DNA of 41,477 nucleotides from a virus. The notes below the pieces were generated by a model. The model ran no database searches and was not told the DNA's origin. It saw only the letters and a list, made by a program, of their open reading frames with translations. Shown one piece after another: positions 1-8,202 of this stretch (positions within the stretch are counted from its first letter, which is position 1; the number at the start of each line of letters is the position of its first letter). The position numbers were made by a program, and so were the translations under genes. The stretch spans positions 1 to 41,477 of IMG/VR virus record IMGVR_UViG_3300042882_000689; one strand, 5' to 3'.

Positions 1-100
1 GCGCACGCGGGCGCCGGCGGGGTAGCCGTGGTCGGTCACATAGACTGTGGCGACCGTTCCGGCGACTGAGATGCCGCTCGCCGTGGTGTACTTTTGCTCG
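1..100. repeat. Terminal direct repeat, left copy
   Basis: These 100 bases are identical to the last 100 bases of the window (41378-41477). Both copies lie inside one open minus-strand reading frame. This is what an assembler leaves when a circular or circularly permuted molecule is linearised. A physical direct terminal repeat in the middle of a virion gene would be unusual. Confidence 0.95.
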
Positions 101-678
101 TAGCCGGCCTGCGTGGCGTCGGCCTCCCGAAAGAGGTACATGCGGTCGAACGCCTGAACCATCGAAACGGTGTCCGAGGGCTGCACGCTTTCGCCGGAGG
201 GGTAGATGATTGAGGAGGGGAGGCGAGCGATGACCAGCTCCTCGCCGCCGCCGAGGTCAAGGTTGTCTGTGCCGTCAACGGCCAAGACTCCGCTGGCCCA
301 GGCGGCCGAGAACTGCAGACTGCCGTCTGTTAGGTAAACGTAGGCGCGGTCAGCGGCGGCCAGCAGGGTGACCTCCATGCTGTTGGCCTCGTCGGGCGAG
401 CGCATGACAGACGCGGCGAAGATGCCGCCGTCGTAGCTGTTGCGGACGACAGGGCCGGGATCGGTCAAGACGAAAGGCACAGTCAGCGGCACCTCGCCCG
501 GGGAGATATCGTCGGCCAGCCGCTTGAGCCCGCGCCGCGTCACGGCCACGCCGCGGTCCAGCCGCATGTTCTCGCTGAGCTGGAGCATGCCGGCGGGCAG
601 GGTCACAGGGTTCATCCGGCTGGAGTAGCCGATGAATCCCATGTCGCCGTCGCGCTGCACTGGACTTTCGAGGGACAT
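1..678 (-). CDS. Tail nozzle-like virion protein, N-terminal part (continues at 41377)
   Basis: My translation from the ATG at 678 stays open to base 1 and continues in frame across the circular joint to the stop at 40055, giving about 666 aa in all. The start overlaps the stop of the upstream gene as TAATG. The N-terminus (NMRLDRGVAVTRRGLKRLAD, residues ~37-56) has the pattern 'aligned N, glycine, then TR-G' seen in beta-propeller head-tail or tail tubular proteins of short-tailed phages. Function is inferred from this pattern and from the neighbouring virion genes. A receptor-binding or head-closure role is also possible. Confidence 0.7.
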   Translation of the reverse strand, partial: MSLESPVQRDGDMGFIGYSSRMNPVTLPAGMLQLSENMRLDRGVAVTRRGLKRLADDISPGEVPLTVPFVLTDPGPVVRNSYDGGIFAASVMRSPDEANSMEVTLLAAADRAYVYLTDGSLQFSAAWASGVLAVDGTDNLDLGGGEELVIARLPSSIIYPSGESVQPSDTVSMVQAFDRMYLFREADATQAGYEQKYTTASGISVAGTVATVYVTDHGYPAGARVR

Positions 679-1031
679 TAAGTGGCGATGAGACCGAGGG
701 TGCGCAGGCGGGCCAGTAGGTCGTTGAGCCGCGCTTGCGTGCTGGCGGCATCGGTTGCGTTGGCTACGGAGGCCGGCTGAACGACCGGCGTGGCGTTGTA
801 GAAGCCGAGCTTTTGCGCGGTCGCCGTGCCAACCTTTGTTCCCGTTGTGGTTCCGAGCACAAGGTTCACGCCGTCAAACACGGTCTTGTTGCCCGACAGG
901 TTGAGGGCAGCCGATACCAAGTTGCTGACCGAGATCTTCTTGGTCACGCCGCCCTCAGAAATGACTAGAAGGTCAGCTGCTGCTGGTGTTGCGGCGAGTT
1001 CGTTGGTGATCTGTGAAATTGTTTTGGCCAT
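678..1031 (-). CDS. Small tail-fibre-like protein
   Basis: 117 aa. The C-terminal half (GTKVGTATAQKLGFYNATPV, then a TQARLNDLLARLRTLGLI segment) matches a module I know from the ends of many phage fibre and tail proteins. The N-terminal half is an alpha/beta stretch typical of fibre shafts. It sits between the lysis amidase and the nozzle-like gene and is probably a small virion appendage. No strong ribosome site is visible. The stop TAA overlaps the ATG of the next gene. Confidence 0.6.
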   Translation of the reverse strand: MAKTISQITNELAATPAAADLLVISEGGVTKKISVSNLVSAALNLSGNKTVFDGVNLVLGTTTGTKVGTATAQKLGFYNATPVVQPASVANATDAASTQARLNDLLARLRTLGLIAT

Positions 1032-1035
1032 ATAA

Positions 1036-1623
1036 TTAGTTCAGTGCTTCTTCCAGTTTGCTGCGAAATCTTGCCGCGTCACCGGGGGAAATGTCCGTCT
1101 TCCTGCTCGGCGAAACCTGCTGGTGCGTAACAACCATGCTCATCGGAATGCCCCACTTGCGCAGGCGCGGGGCCAGCCACTCGATGGCGCTGGCCATGGC
1201 ATCGTCGCCCAGCGGGTAGTCGTAGGTGTTGCCCTCCCAGGCGAGGCCGAGGCTCCAAGAGTTAAGGTCGCCGCGCCCCATCCAATTACTCTTGCCCGCA
1301 TGCCAGGCGCGCTCGCTGTCGTTGCAGAACACGGTGCGGCGGCCGTCTCGGGCGATGAGGACGTGGTAGCTCACCTTAGACGCTGGGTTGCTGATCCACT
1401 CGCAGCCGCCCCGGTAGCTGCCGTCGCTGTGGTGCAGAACCACCGCTTCCGGGATGATCACCTTGTTGCCCTTGTTCGGGGTGCTGACCTTGCGCTCGTC
1501 GAAGGTCATCTTGGGCCGCTCGACGGTGAAGCTCGTTGTGGCAACGGAGGGCAAATTCGGCGAGGCCGGCGCTTGGGAAGCGTCGGACTTTTTGCCAAAT
1601 AGATTCAGTAGCCAGCTCCACAT
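1036..1623 (-). CDS. N-acetylmuramoyl-L-alanine amidase (endolysin)
   Basis: 195 aa with an Amidase_2 (T7 lysozyme-like) fold signature. VVLHHSDGSY (residues 61-70) supplies the first zinc histidine; SYHVLIARDG (85-94) and ERAWHAG (104-110) are the central motifs; VVTHQQVSPSRKTDISPG (164-181) carries the second histidine (H167), the lysine of the active site (K175) and D177 where T7 lysozyme has its third zinc ligand. It should cut the amide bond between muramic acid and L-alanine in peptidoglycan. There is a 60-residue N-terminal extension of unknown role and no clear signal peptide, so release through a holin is likely. It closes a lysis cassette with the three genes upstream. Confidence 0.92.
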   Translation of the reverse strand: MWSWLLNLFGKKSDASQAPASPNLPSVATTSFTVERPKMTFDERKVSTPNKGNKVIIPEAVVLHHSDGSYRGGCEWISNPASKVSYHVLIARDGRRTVFCNDSERAWHAGKSNWMGRGDLNSWSLGLAWEGNTYDYPLGDDAMASAIEWLAPRLRKWGIPMSMVVTHQQVSPSRKTDISPGDAARFRSKLEEALN

Positions 1624-1626
1624 TGC

Positions 1627-1770
1627 TTACTTAGCGAAGCCCTTGGTGCTTGGGGTCACGGTCACGGTTGCCTGCTGCTTCACAAAGTCATAGCCCAGCG
1701 TCACGCAGCCAGGCAGTAGCAGGTAGGCAGCGAAGACCAAGCCAGCGGCGATAAACTTAGCCGCGAGCAT
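1627..1770 (-). CDS. Short predicted lipoprotein in lysis cassette, possible o-spanin
   Basis: A 47-aa frame. A positively charged start (MLAAK) leads into a hydrophobic run ending in the lipobox-like LLPGC (residues 18-22), then a 25-residue polar tail. It overlaps the 3' end of the holin-like gene by 14 bases and lies 3 bases before the amidase start. Size, lipobox and position fit an Rz1-type outer-membrane spanin subunit, but no proline-rich tail is present and no inner-membrane partner is certain, so the role is inferred. Confidence 0.65.
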   Translation of the reverse strand: MLAAKFIAAGLVFAAYLLLPGCVTLGYDFVKQQATVTVTPSTKGFAK

Positions 1771-1930
1771 TGTTGTCTTTTGCCACGATCAAGCCCCAAG
1801 CGGCGGCCAGCGAAGCGGCGATGAGGCCGATGTCAGGCAGGCTGCCCGTGGAGAGAAATTCCTTGGCTCCTGTGGCAATTGCGATGATGGCGGTTAGCGC
1901 GCCGAGTGTAGTTGTTTTCCAGTTTTTCAT
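1757..1930 (-). CDS. Holin-like small membrane protein
   Basis: 57 aa. It starts MKNWKTTTLG, has a hydrophobic segment at residues ~8-20 and a second at ~33-50, and ends AKDNNARG. The beginning (NWKTT, then a membrane helix) and the end (GLIVAKDNN) resemble small phage membrane proteins annotated as holins. Two membrane spans joined by a short polar loop, next to the amidase, support a pore-forming role. A function in regulating another holin is equally possible. Confidence 0.7.
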   Translation of the reverse strand: MKNWKTTTLGALTAIIAIATGAKEFLSTGSLPDIGLIAASLAAAWGLIVAKDNNARG

Positions 1931-1931
1931 A

Positions 1932-2162
1932 TTATTTGTTCTCTTTCTGTTTTCTGCGAAGATCGTGGTAGACCGAAATTAAAGTGATCACGCCGACCGC
2001 GAGCCCGACGCAAAGGCCGGCCACCCGGAGGTAAAGTTCAAGGTGCGACACCATGCTGACCGCCGCGCTGCCGAGGGACGCAATGGTGCCAAGTGCCCCC
2101 CGCTCCACCGTGGTTAGATGCTGATGCCAGTAGCTCACGGCATTGCTTCTAATGTTGCCCAT
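1932..2162 (-). CDS. Membrane protein of the lysis cassette (second holin or i-spanin candidate)
   Basis: Up to 76 aa, with a hydrophobic span at residues ~45-65 followed by a charged tail HDLRRKQKENK. The ATG at 2162 overlaps the upstream gene by 28 bases; an in-frame GTG at 2138 would instead give a GTGA overlap of the kind common in this genome and a 68-aa product. One membrane span with a basic cytoplasmic end fits a holin, an antiholin or an inner spanin. The sequence does not decide between them. Confidence 0.65.
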   Translation of the reverse strand: MGNIRSNAVSYWHQHLTTVERGALGTIASLGSAAVSMVSHLELYLRVAGLCVGLAVGVITLISVYHDLRRKQKENK

Positions 2163-2521
2163 GCCGCGAGCAGGCCGTTGCGGAGTTCGGTGGGCAGGGC
2201 TTCGCTGCTGAAGACAACGCTGCGTGATCCGGCGGCGGCGTGGGCCGTGACGGCAGCGGAGAGCTTTGCGCGGGTGCTGGTGGCGACTTGTGACTCTACG
2301 CCTTCAGCGTCTGTCTGCGTCTCGTAGTCCGAGTGTGTGCCGTCTGGCTCAAGAAACACTTGGCCGACAGACTCGCCTTCGACGAGTTGCGACTGGAGCC
2401 ATGCCAGTAGGGTTTGCGCGGTTGTGGCGAGGTCGCCGTCAAGCGGGATGCTGGTTGTCGTGGCGTATGCGCCCGACTGCGAGTAGCGGGTTAGCTGGTT
2501 GTTGGAGAGTAGGAGTTTCAT
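2135..2521 (-). CDS. Hypothetical protein between fibre and lysis genes
   Basis: 128 aa, start MKLLLSNNQL, no recognised domain. The sequence alternates short strands with an alanine-rich helical C-terminus. It overlaps the fibre gene upstream (ATGA type) and the membrane protein downstream, so it is translated with them. By position it could be a fibre chaperone or a small virion protein. Confidence 0.55.
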   Translation of the reverse strand: MKLLLSNNQLTRYSQSGAYATTTSIPLDGDLATTAQTLLAWLQSQLVEGESVGQVFLEPDGTHSDYETQTDAEGVESQVATSTRAKLSAAVTAHAAAGSRSVVFSSEALPTELRNGLLAAWATLEAMP

Positions 2522-3756
2522 AGGTTTTCGCCGCCGATTATGAGTCCAAACTCACCAACGTCAGTGAAGACCGAATTGGTGAGGGTTGTATTAGTTCTAA
2601 TAAATGCAACCGCAGAAAACCCTGCGCCTGCACTATTAGAAGATGCCCATGTCCAACTGACGGCCACATTTGTCAGCACGGTCCAGTCAGTAGCCCCAAG
2701 CCCCGTTGGACGCTTGTATATAACCCGAAAGCCATTAGTGGTGTTAACTCCCGCAAATTGAACGGATGACGAACTCGCCGTAGGCAGTGAAGTCCAAGGT
2801 CCGCTGACCTCATTGGTTCCATTTTTGTAAAGGTATCGCAGTTGGTTCGTCCCATTGTTCCGCCACTGCACAGAATAACCGTTAGTTGAGAGTGGCTCAA
2901 AGCTGGGAACTCCATTGGCTGGGGAGCTACCGTAAAAAATGCCAAAAACAGTGTCGTTTGTAGCTCCGAGTTGAGGGCTTATAGCGTAAATGCCATAACC
3001 TTGATATGCCGTGTGGTGTCCTTGCGTTGTAAGAAAGATTCTGGCGTCAGAAAACGTAAGACCGCCGCCACTGCCGTTGGTGATTGCGGAAGTAATGCGA
3101 ATGGTCCCGCGTCCCGTTGCAATGCTGCCACCATTCGTAAGGTTCTGACTGGCTCTTGAAAATTCCGCTGGAACGATTTGCAGGCCCGAAAAACCAAAAT
3201 ACCGACCATCAGACAACCCCCGCGTCATCAAACTCGACCCACTGCTCGCCGTCTGCGAGGGCGCAGTGTTCGCCGTGCCGCCCAAGGCTATGTCCGTCAG
3301 ATCGCCGCGCCCCGCAACGGATACATTGGTCGCTCCGGTAGCGATGAGAGTCGCAACTTCGTTGTTCGCAAGCGTCAAACTTTTTCCACCCTGCACCGTG
3401 ATGCCGTTCGTGTTTTCTATCGCAAAGGAACTTCCGCTCTGATTGATCAAATAGTAAAGCGCACCAAGACGACCATTGGCGATGTTGCGAATTGCAAAGG
3501 CATTGGTAACGCGAAGCACATTTGCACTATCGGGAAGGGTGAGAAGGAATCCTGTCGGGCCGCTGGAGTTGGTTTGAACTGAAGTCAGCGCGCGGATGGA
3601 TACATTGGTGGCGAACGTAGCGGTGTTGGAAACTCCCAAGGTTCCATTGACCCTGACGTTGGTGGCAAAGGTGGCGCTGGAAGCCGTGACCGGATTGTCG
3701 ATCTGGCCGTGCGCCGTGACGCCGGCCAGCAATAGAATGGTGAGCAGGCGGCGCAT
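2518..3756 (-). CDS. Fibre-like protein with an N-terminal Sec signal
   Basis: 412 aa. It begins with a clear signal-peptide pattern: MRRLL, a hydrophobic core, then TAHGQ around residue 18. A beta-rich, asparagine/threonine-rich body follows, with repeated ATFATNV motifs (residues ~29-52) and the fibre-type box SSLMTRGLSDGRYF (~173-186), which is shared with the second fibre gene at 4726. A strong ribosome site (GAGGGG, 5 bases before ATG) and a TAATG overlap support the start. Base composition is poorer in G+C than neighbours. A signal peptide on a virion fibre is unexpected. It may instead be secreted by the lysing or lysogenic cell, or be a host gene captured into the fibre locus. Confidence 0.7.
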   Translation of the reverse strand: MRRLLTILLLAGVTAHGQIDNPVTASSATFATNVRVNGTLGVSNTATFATNVSIRALTSVQTNSSGPTGFLLTLPDSANVLRVTNAFAIRNIANGRLGALYYLINQSGSSFAIENTNGITVQGGKSLTLANNEVATLIATGATNVSVAGRGDLTDIALGGTANTAPSQTASSGSSLMTRGLSDGRYFGFSGLQIVPAEFSRASQNLTNGGSIATGRGTIRITSAITNGSGGGLTFSDARIFLTTQGHHTAYQGYGIYAISPQLGATNDTVFGIFYGSSPANGVPSFEPLSTNGYSVQWRNNGTNQLRYLYKNGTNEVSGPWTSLPTASSSSVQFAGVNTTNGFRVIYKRPTGLGATDWTVLTNVAVSWTWASSNSAGAGFSAVAFIRTNTTLTNSVFTDVGEFGLIIGGENL

Positions 3757-4073
3757 TAGATCCCCTCTTTGGCTACGAACTTTTTAGCACCGCCACTTGC
3801 TGCTGGGCAGATCACATTGATGACTCCGCTTGGGACAAAGGTGCCGTTAAAAAGCACACTGCCTTGGGGTGCGATGTAAATGCTGTTGTTGTCGGCCGTG
3901 GCAACGTCACCGACATTTAGCCACATCGTAGCGTCGCTGATGTTTTGGAATAAAAAGTAGCTGCGAGATGGGTTCTCCAAAGCAACGGTGATAAAAAGGC
4001 CGCTACTCAGAGTTTGCGAACGGTCAATAAGTGCGCCGGTTGATGGTTTGGTTCTTACGTTTGGATTTCCCAT
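3756..4073 (-). CDS. Conserved small virion protein
   Basis: 105 aa from the ATG at 4073, preferred over an upstream frame start at 4109 that would lie inside the adaptor gene. Its core (RSYFLFQNISDATMWLNVG, then IAPQGSVLF and FVAKEG at the end) follows a pattern I recognise from small phage structural proteins beside fibre and head-tail genes. Its exact role is unknown. The stop overlaps the next ATG (TAATG). Confidence 0.6.
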   Translation of the reverse strand: MGNPNVRTKPSTGALIDRSQTLSSGLFITVALENPSRSYFLFQNISDATMWLNVGDVATADNNSIYIAPQGSVLFNGTFVPSGVINVICPAASGGAKKFVAKEGI

Positions 4074-4081
4074 AGTGTTTT

Positions 4082-4729
4082 TCAGTATTGGCTGACGGAC
4101 GCAGTCCATCGGCGGGTTTGCTTTTGCTGGAAGGTGAATTTCTCGGTCTCCTTGACGAGTGACAGCTCGGCCCGGCCATACATGACCTGCGCTTTGTCAA
4201 GCTGGCCGTCTTCGGTCATCAAATCCCCGGAAAGGGAAAACTTGAGATAGTCGGCGAGGAGCTGTGGGACGGTCTGGTTGAGGGCCGTGGCGAGGACGGG
4301 TGAAACGACAAGGCCGTTGGGGTCGCGGGGCTCGGCCGCCGGGGTCAGCCGGAAGCGGACGTAGACGGTGTCAGGGCAGTCAGACGGCAGGCGGATCTTG
4401 TCAAGGTCCAAGCTGAAGGTGATTTCTCTCGGCGCGGCGTGGGTGTGGGGATTGTCTTGATAGACGGCAAACACATCCCCGATCTCCGTCTCGCCGGCCT
4501 GCGCCAAGTCCAAGTAGATGTCCTCGTCCGCCCCGGTCTGGGTGGTGCGTTCTTCCGTGCGGCACAAATCCGGCCAATCGTAGAACTCCCAGGCATCGCG
4601 GAGGTGCATGCCGAGGTTGTCCGCCATGATGGTCTTGGTGGTTGTCGGCAAATTGTCGATGCTGCTGCCGTCCAAGCCGGCGCGGCTGGCGGCGTTGGTG
4701 ATGATGCTGGAGACGGTTGCGGTCTTCAT
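4082..4729 (-). CDS. Head-tail adaptor-like protein
   Basis: 215 aa, mostly helical at the ends. The segment LRDAWEFYDWPDLCRTEERT (~43-62) is the signature I associate with connector or adaptor proteins of podoviruses, followed by a beta-rich middle and a helical C-terminus ending in QKQTRRWTASVSQY. It lies between portal and fibre genes, as expected for a protein bound below the portal ring. The ATG at 4729 overlaps the upstream fibre gene (ATGA). The call rests on motif and synteny, not on catalytic residues. Confidence 0.65.
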   Translation of the reverse strand: MKTATVSSIITNAASRAGLDGSSIDNLPTTTKTIMADNLGMHLRDAWEFYDWPDLCRTEERTTQTGADEDIYLDLAQAGETEIGDVFAVYQDNPHTHAAPREITFSLDLDKIRLPSDCPDTVYVRFRLTPAAEPRDPNGLVVSPVLATALNQTVPQLLADYLKFSLSGDLMTEDGQLDKAQVMYGRAELSLVKETEKFTFQQKQTRRWTASVSQY

Positions 4730-5847
4730 GGGACGTAGATGTGGACGCCGGAAAGCCAGATGGTGTTGGTAGAAGTGTCGATTGCATCTGAGCCTCGACG
4801 TTGAAATTCGACAAATTTAACCTGCAATGGATTGGTGGCGTTGATGCCGCTAACCGTTGCAAAGTCCAAGGTTTGCTCAACAATATAGTAACGGCCAGTG
4901 CCGCCATAGGTTGCGGTAAAAACATTCGTAATCTGAGTTCCGCTTACACCCCCAGAAGACGCCGTATTGTTGGTAGGGTTCCGAAGCCAAGGCAAACACA
5001 TGACAGCAATGTTGGCATTGGTTCCTCCGACGTTTGTTGCGCCACGGTCCGACCAGTAACTTACGATTTTGACCTGTCCGGTTACGCGCCAATCGATAGG
5101 CAAGTTGAATTTGCTATTTCCCTCTGTAACCGCAACCATTTGGTTGTCAAAAATTCCACCAGAGGAATTGCCGCTATTAAGCGTTTTAAGGGTTCCTGTC
5201 GTATTATCAAGCGCGAGCAATTCGTAGCCTGTATACCACTGAGAAAAACTATAGCGTGCATCAGACAAATCGCGCGTCATCAAGCTCGTCCCGCTGTCTG
5301 CCGTTTGCGCAGGGAAGACGGCTTTATTACTAAAGGTCAGCGTATTGGTTCGGCCCGTGATGACGGTTCCGTTTGTCCCGGTAACGATGCCGATGTTTTG
5401 CGCCAAGGCCGAAGAAGTGAACATCAGCGCAGCGAGCAAAATAGCAGACAGCGGGAAGGCGACCGAGCGGACAATGTTGTCGCTGCCGGTTACCTTGAAG
5501 GTCAGCGTCTGGTTGTCCGCAACTTGGATTTGCATGCTGCGCGTGCTGTCCGCATCGTCGTAGACGGTGAAGTTGGCGTCCGAAAAAACGTCGGGAAACG
5601 CCGATGCGTAGGTGTAGTCCGCGTTGCGGTCGGTGCCCCCGGTAGCCGTGCGGATGTAGATGCCGGCCGGCTTGCGGGCCAAGAAATAGACCCCTGACGC
5701 TTGCCGGACCAACCATGCGCTGTTGAGCGGAGCGGCGGCGCTGTCCAACGGCAAGTCGGCAAAGGTCGCCACTTCGCCGTCCATGTAGCTGGCCGGCGAG
5801 CGGGTGAAGTCGAAGCTCCCGTTGAATGGATTGTAGCGGAGGCCCAT
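4726..5847 (-). CDS. Fibre-like protein with an internal hydrophobic signal-like segment
   Basis: 373 aa. The start MGLRYNPFNGSFDFT is the usual anchor end of phage tail fibres. A beta-rich domain (~20-120) is followed by the segment SAILLAALMFTSSALAQ (~133-149), which looks like the core and cleavage site of a Sec signal peptide but lies deep inside the protein. The receptor-end part then carries SLMTRDLSDARY (~189-200), shared with the fibre at 2518. I see no in-frame ATG just before the hydrophobic stretch. It looks like an anchor domain joined to a formerly secreted fibre. Confidence 0.7.
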   Translation of the reverse strand: MGLRYNPFNGSFDFTRSPASYMDGEVATFADLPLDSAAAPLNSAWLVRQASGVYFLARKPAGIYIRTATGGTDRNADYTYASAFPDVFSDANFTVYDDADSTRSMQIQVADNQTLTFKVTGSDNIVRSVAFPLSAILLAALMFTSSALAQNIGIVTGTNGTVITGRTNTLTFSNKAVFPAQTADSGTSLMTRDLSDARYSFSQWYTGYELLALDNTTGTLKTLNSGNSSGGIFDNQMVAVTEGNSKFNLPIDWRVTGQVKIVSYWSDRGATNVGGTNANIAVMCLPWLRNPTNNTASSGGVSGTQITNVFTATYGGTGRYYIVEQTLDFATVSGINATNPLQVKFVEFQRRGSDAIDTSTNTIWLSGVHIYVP

Positions 5848-6068
5848 TAGTAGCGTGTGACGTTTAGGAGCAGCGCATCATTGGCGGTCGGCGGCTGCGT
5901 GGGGGTGTAGGTAAAGCTGACCGTGGCCACGGTGGTCCCGCTGGCCCCGCCCTCGCGGTAGGTCACGGACTGGAGGTTGTTCGTGCCGCCATAGTAGGCG
6001 AGCGCGACATGGTCATGCTGCGGGATGTTTAATCCGGCGACATTGCGAACGGAGACGTTTGGGTGCAT
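5847..6068 (-). CDS. Conserved small phage protein
   Basis: 73 aa. The core NVAGLNIPQHDHVALAYYGG, then NNLQSVTYREGG, is a pattern I know from small proteins beside portal and fibre genes in other phages. It lies 4 bases downstream of the portal gene and its stop overlaps the fibre gene start. A short beta-sheet protein of unknown role, perhaps a virion or assembly factor. Confidence 0.6.
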   Translation of the reverse strand: MHPNVSVRNVAGLNIPQHDHVALAYYGGTNNLQSVTYREGGASGTTVATVSFTYTPTQPPTANDALLLNVTRY

Positions 6069-6072
6069 GGCG

Positions 6073-8202
6073 TTAGGCGGCGGGTTGTTGCGGGGTGGCC
6101 ATTCCCATCTGGGCGTCTTGGTTCATCTTTTGCAGCGCGGGCTGGGAGCCGATGCGGCCGATCTGGGCGTTCTGCTGCTGCTGGAGCTGGAAGCTGAAGG
6201 CTTGCGCCCTTGCATCGATCATCTTTCTGAAGATCTCGTCCTGTTGGTAGCGCTGCTGCACGGCGGGGTTGGCCTGCACGATCTGCTGCAGGGTTTGCAG
6301 TCGGATCTGCGCGTTCTGTCCGCCTTCCTTGAGCTGCGGCTCGGTGCCGGCGCTGATCTTGGCGAACTGGACTTGCTCGTCCTCAATCTCGCTTTGGGTC
6401 GCGGCGCCGATGTCTTGGACCAAGAGGTCGGCAAGGTTTTGATCGACGCTGCCGAGCATGAACTTGATCAAATTCGCCCGGTCGATCACGCCAAAGGAAT
6501 CCAGCGGGATGAGGGTCTGGGCGATGAACTGCATTTTGGCCTCGGTCTGGTCGGCGTCCATGAGGCGACTGTCGAAGCTCGCAGAAATATCAAAGCGGCC
6601 GCGGATGTCGGCTGGTGAGTCGGTGATCTGGGTGCCGTTGCCGGTGACGCGGGCCAGCTCTTCGGGCGTCATGTACTGCTGGATGAGCGCGAGGGTCTGG
6701 GCGAGGCAGAGCTTCATATCAAGAAGCCAACCGTCGATCATCTCCTGCGTGTGCAGCATGTAGCGCTGCGGCGGGACGGATTGGCTGATGCGGCCGAAGT
6801 AGTTGTCGATGTCGTTGCGGATGCTGACCTCGGTTTCGATGCTGCCGTTGTCAGGGCGCGGCGGCTCCATCCATGAGATCTCGCCGGCGCGGCGCTCAGG
6901 GATTTGCACGCCGGGGCCGAGGATGAGTTCCATTTTGCCGCGGTTGGCGGGTACGCGAAGGGGAGGCAACGTGGTGAGACTTGCGCGGTCGCCCCTCATA
7001 TCCCTTTGGATTTTGATTTCGTCCTGGGCGGACTGGCAGATTTCCGGCACGCCGCGGGATTCAAGGAGCGGGCGGGTGCTGCGCTCGCGGGGCAGCTCAA
7101 TGAACGGATACAAGCCGTGCTCGTAGGGCAGGATGTCGTGGATGGCAACGTTGTCGGGGACGTGGTAGGAGAGGACGGTGCGGGTGACGCGGGTGGCCTT
7201 GGCTTTCTTGTCGTGCTCTTTCCTAAAGACGTGCCAGATCTCAATCATGTCGCGGCTCTGCTCGTAGAGGAACTGGTCGCTGCGGTGGAGGTTGAGGCTG
7301 ATGCGCTTCACGTCGCCCTTTTTGGTGGCAACCTCATCGACCCAGTCTTCGTCCCAGCCCTCGACAACGGCCCGCTCGCGCAACTCCGTTTCTGTGATTA
7401 ATTCACGCCGGGCAACGAACGCGGCACGTTGCAGAGAGTAGGACTGCGCGGGGAAGATGATGTCTTCCCACGGCTCCAGGGCGGTCCACTGCGGACGGCT
7501 CTCAAAAATGTAGGGCTGCTCCCATTCGACCACGCCCTTTTCGCGCAGTTCGCGGACCTTGGCGGCCTTGCCAAGTTCGGGAACAATCTCGCCAAGGAGT
7601 TGGGCGGCCAATTCTTCCTGCTCTGGGTCAAGGACGACCTCGATGAGCGCTTGCAGGTTGGCGGCTTGCTCGGGGTCTTGCTGGGCGGCGGACTCCAGCA
7701 TCATCATGGCGTCTTGCAAGCTGAAGGTCTTGATCTCGGTGCGTGTGGTCTGCACCCAATCGACTTGCATGACGGCGAGCCCGTAGGTCTCGCGGTAGTT
7801 GGCGGCGAGCTGGACCTCGCGCCGGAGGTCGTCCAAGCAGTGCTGGAAAAGGAGCCACTTGAGCACGGTCTCGGCGGCTTGGCGCTTGACGAGGTCCATG
7901 CTTTCGGTCGGCTGCACCTGGACTCTGGCTTTGAAAAAAGCCGAGGTGAGCATGGCGATATGATCGCGCACGATGGTGTCGCTGAGCCTCACGCGGGAAT
8001 CCAGTGAGCCCTCAAAAGGAAATGGGCGTTGGCCCAGCGCGGCCTGGTGCTTGCGGCCGTCGTCGCTCATGCCCGGCCAGATGCAGAAGCGGGTGTTCCA
8101 GTTGCGCAACTTCCGCGATATGTAGGTACTGCCGTCGCTGTCAGCCTGGTCGATGTCGCTGATGATTTCAGCAATCTTTTCGCGGTCGGGTGCTTTGATC
8201 AT
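6073..8202 (-). CDS. Portal protein
   Basis: 709 aa, close to the length of P22-type portals. The N-terminal third has the expected clip and stem-like features (RPFPFEGSLDSRVRLSDTIV at ~59-78, then a long helix including RQAAETVLKWLLFQH). The middle holds a typical portal stretch (ELPRERSTRPLLESRGVPEI, ~362-381), and the C-terminus is a glutamine-rich barrel-like helical tail. It forms the dodecameric DNA gate at one vertex of the capsid and receives the terminase. It lies downstream of capsid and scaffold, and its ATG overlaps the stop of the small gene upstream (TAATG). Confidence 0.9.
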   Translation of the reverse strand: MIKAPDREKIAEIISDIDQADSDGSTYISRKLRNWNTRFCIWPGMSDDGRKHQAALGQRPFPFEGSLDSRVRLSDTIVRDHIAMLTSAFFKARVQVQPTESMDLVKRQAAETVLKWLLFQHCLDDLRREVQLAANYRETYGLAVMQVDWVQTTRTEIKTFSLQDAMMMLESAAQQDPEQAANLQALIEVVLDPEQEELAAQLLGEIVPELGKAAKVRELREKGVVEWEQPYIFESRPQWTALEPWEDIIFPAQSYSLQRAAFVARRELITETELRERAVVEGWDEDWVDEVATKKGDVKRISLNLHRSDQFLYEQSRDMIEIWHVFRKEHDKKAKATRVTRTVLSYHVPDNVAIHDILPYEHGLYPFIELPRERSTRPLLESRGVPEICQSAQDEIKIQRDMRGDRASLTTLPPLRVPANRGKMELILGPGVQIPERRAGEISWMEPPRPDNGSIETEVSIRNDIDNYFGRISQSVPPQRYMLHTQEMIDGWLLDMKLCLAQTLALIQQYMTPEELARVTGNGTQITDSPADIRGRFDISASFDSRLMDADQTEAKMQFIAQTLIPLDSFGVIDRANLIKFMLGSVDQNLADLLVQDIGAATQSEIEDEQVQFAKISAGTEPQLKEGGQNAQIRLQTLQQIVQANPAVQQRYQQDEIFRKMIDARAQAFSFQLQQQQNAQIGRIGSQPALQKMNQDAQMGMATPQQPAA

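Noticed and set aside
4801-5697. A 298-codon rightward frame opposite the second fibre gene
   Set aside because: Antisense to a fibre with recognisable ends; its sequence is basic and motif-free.
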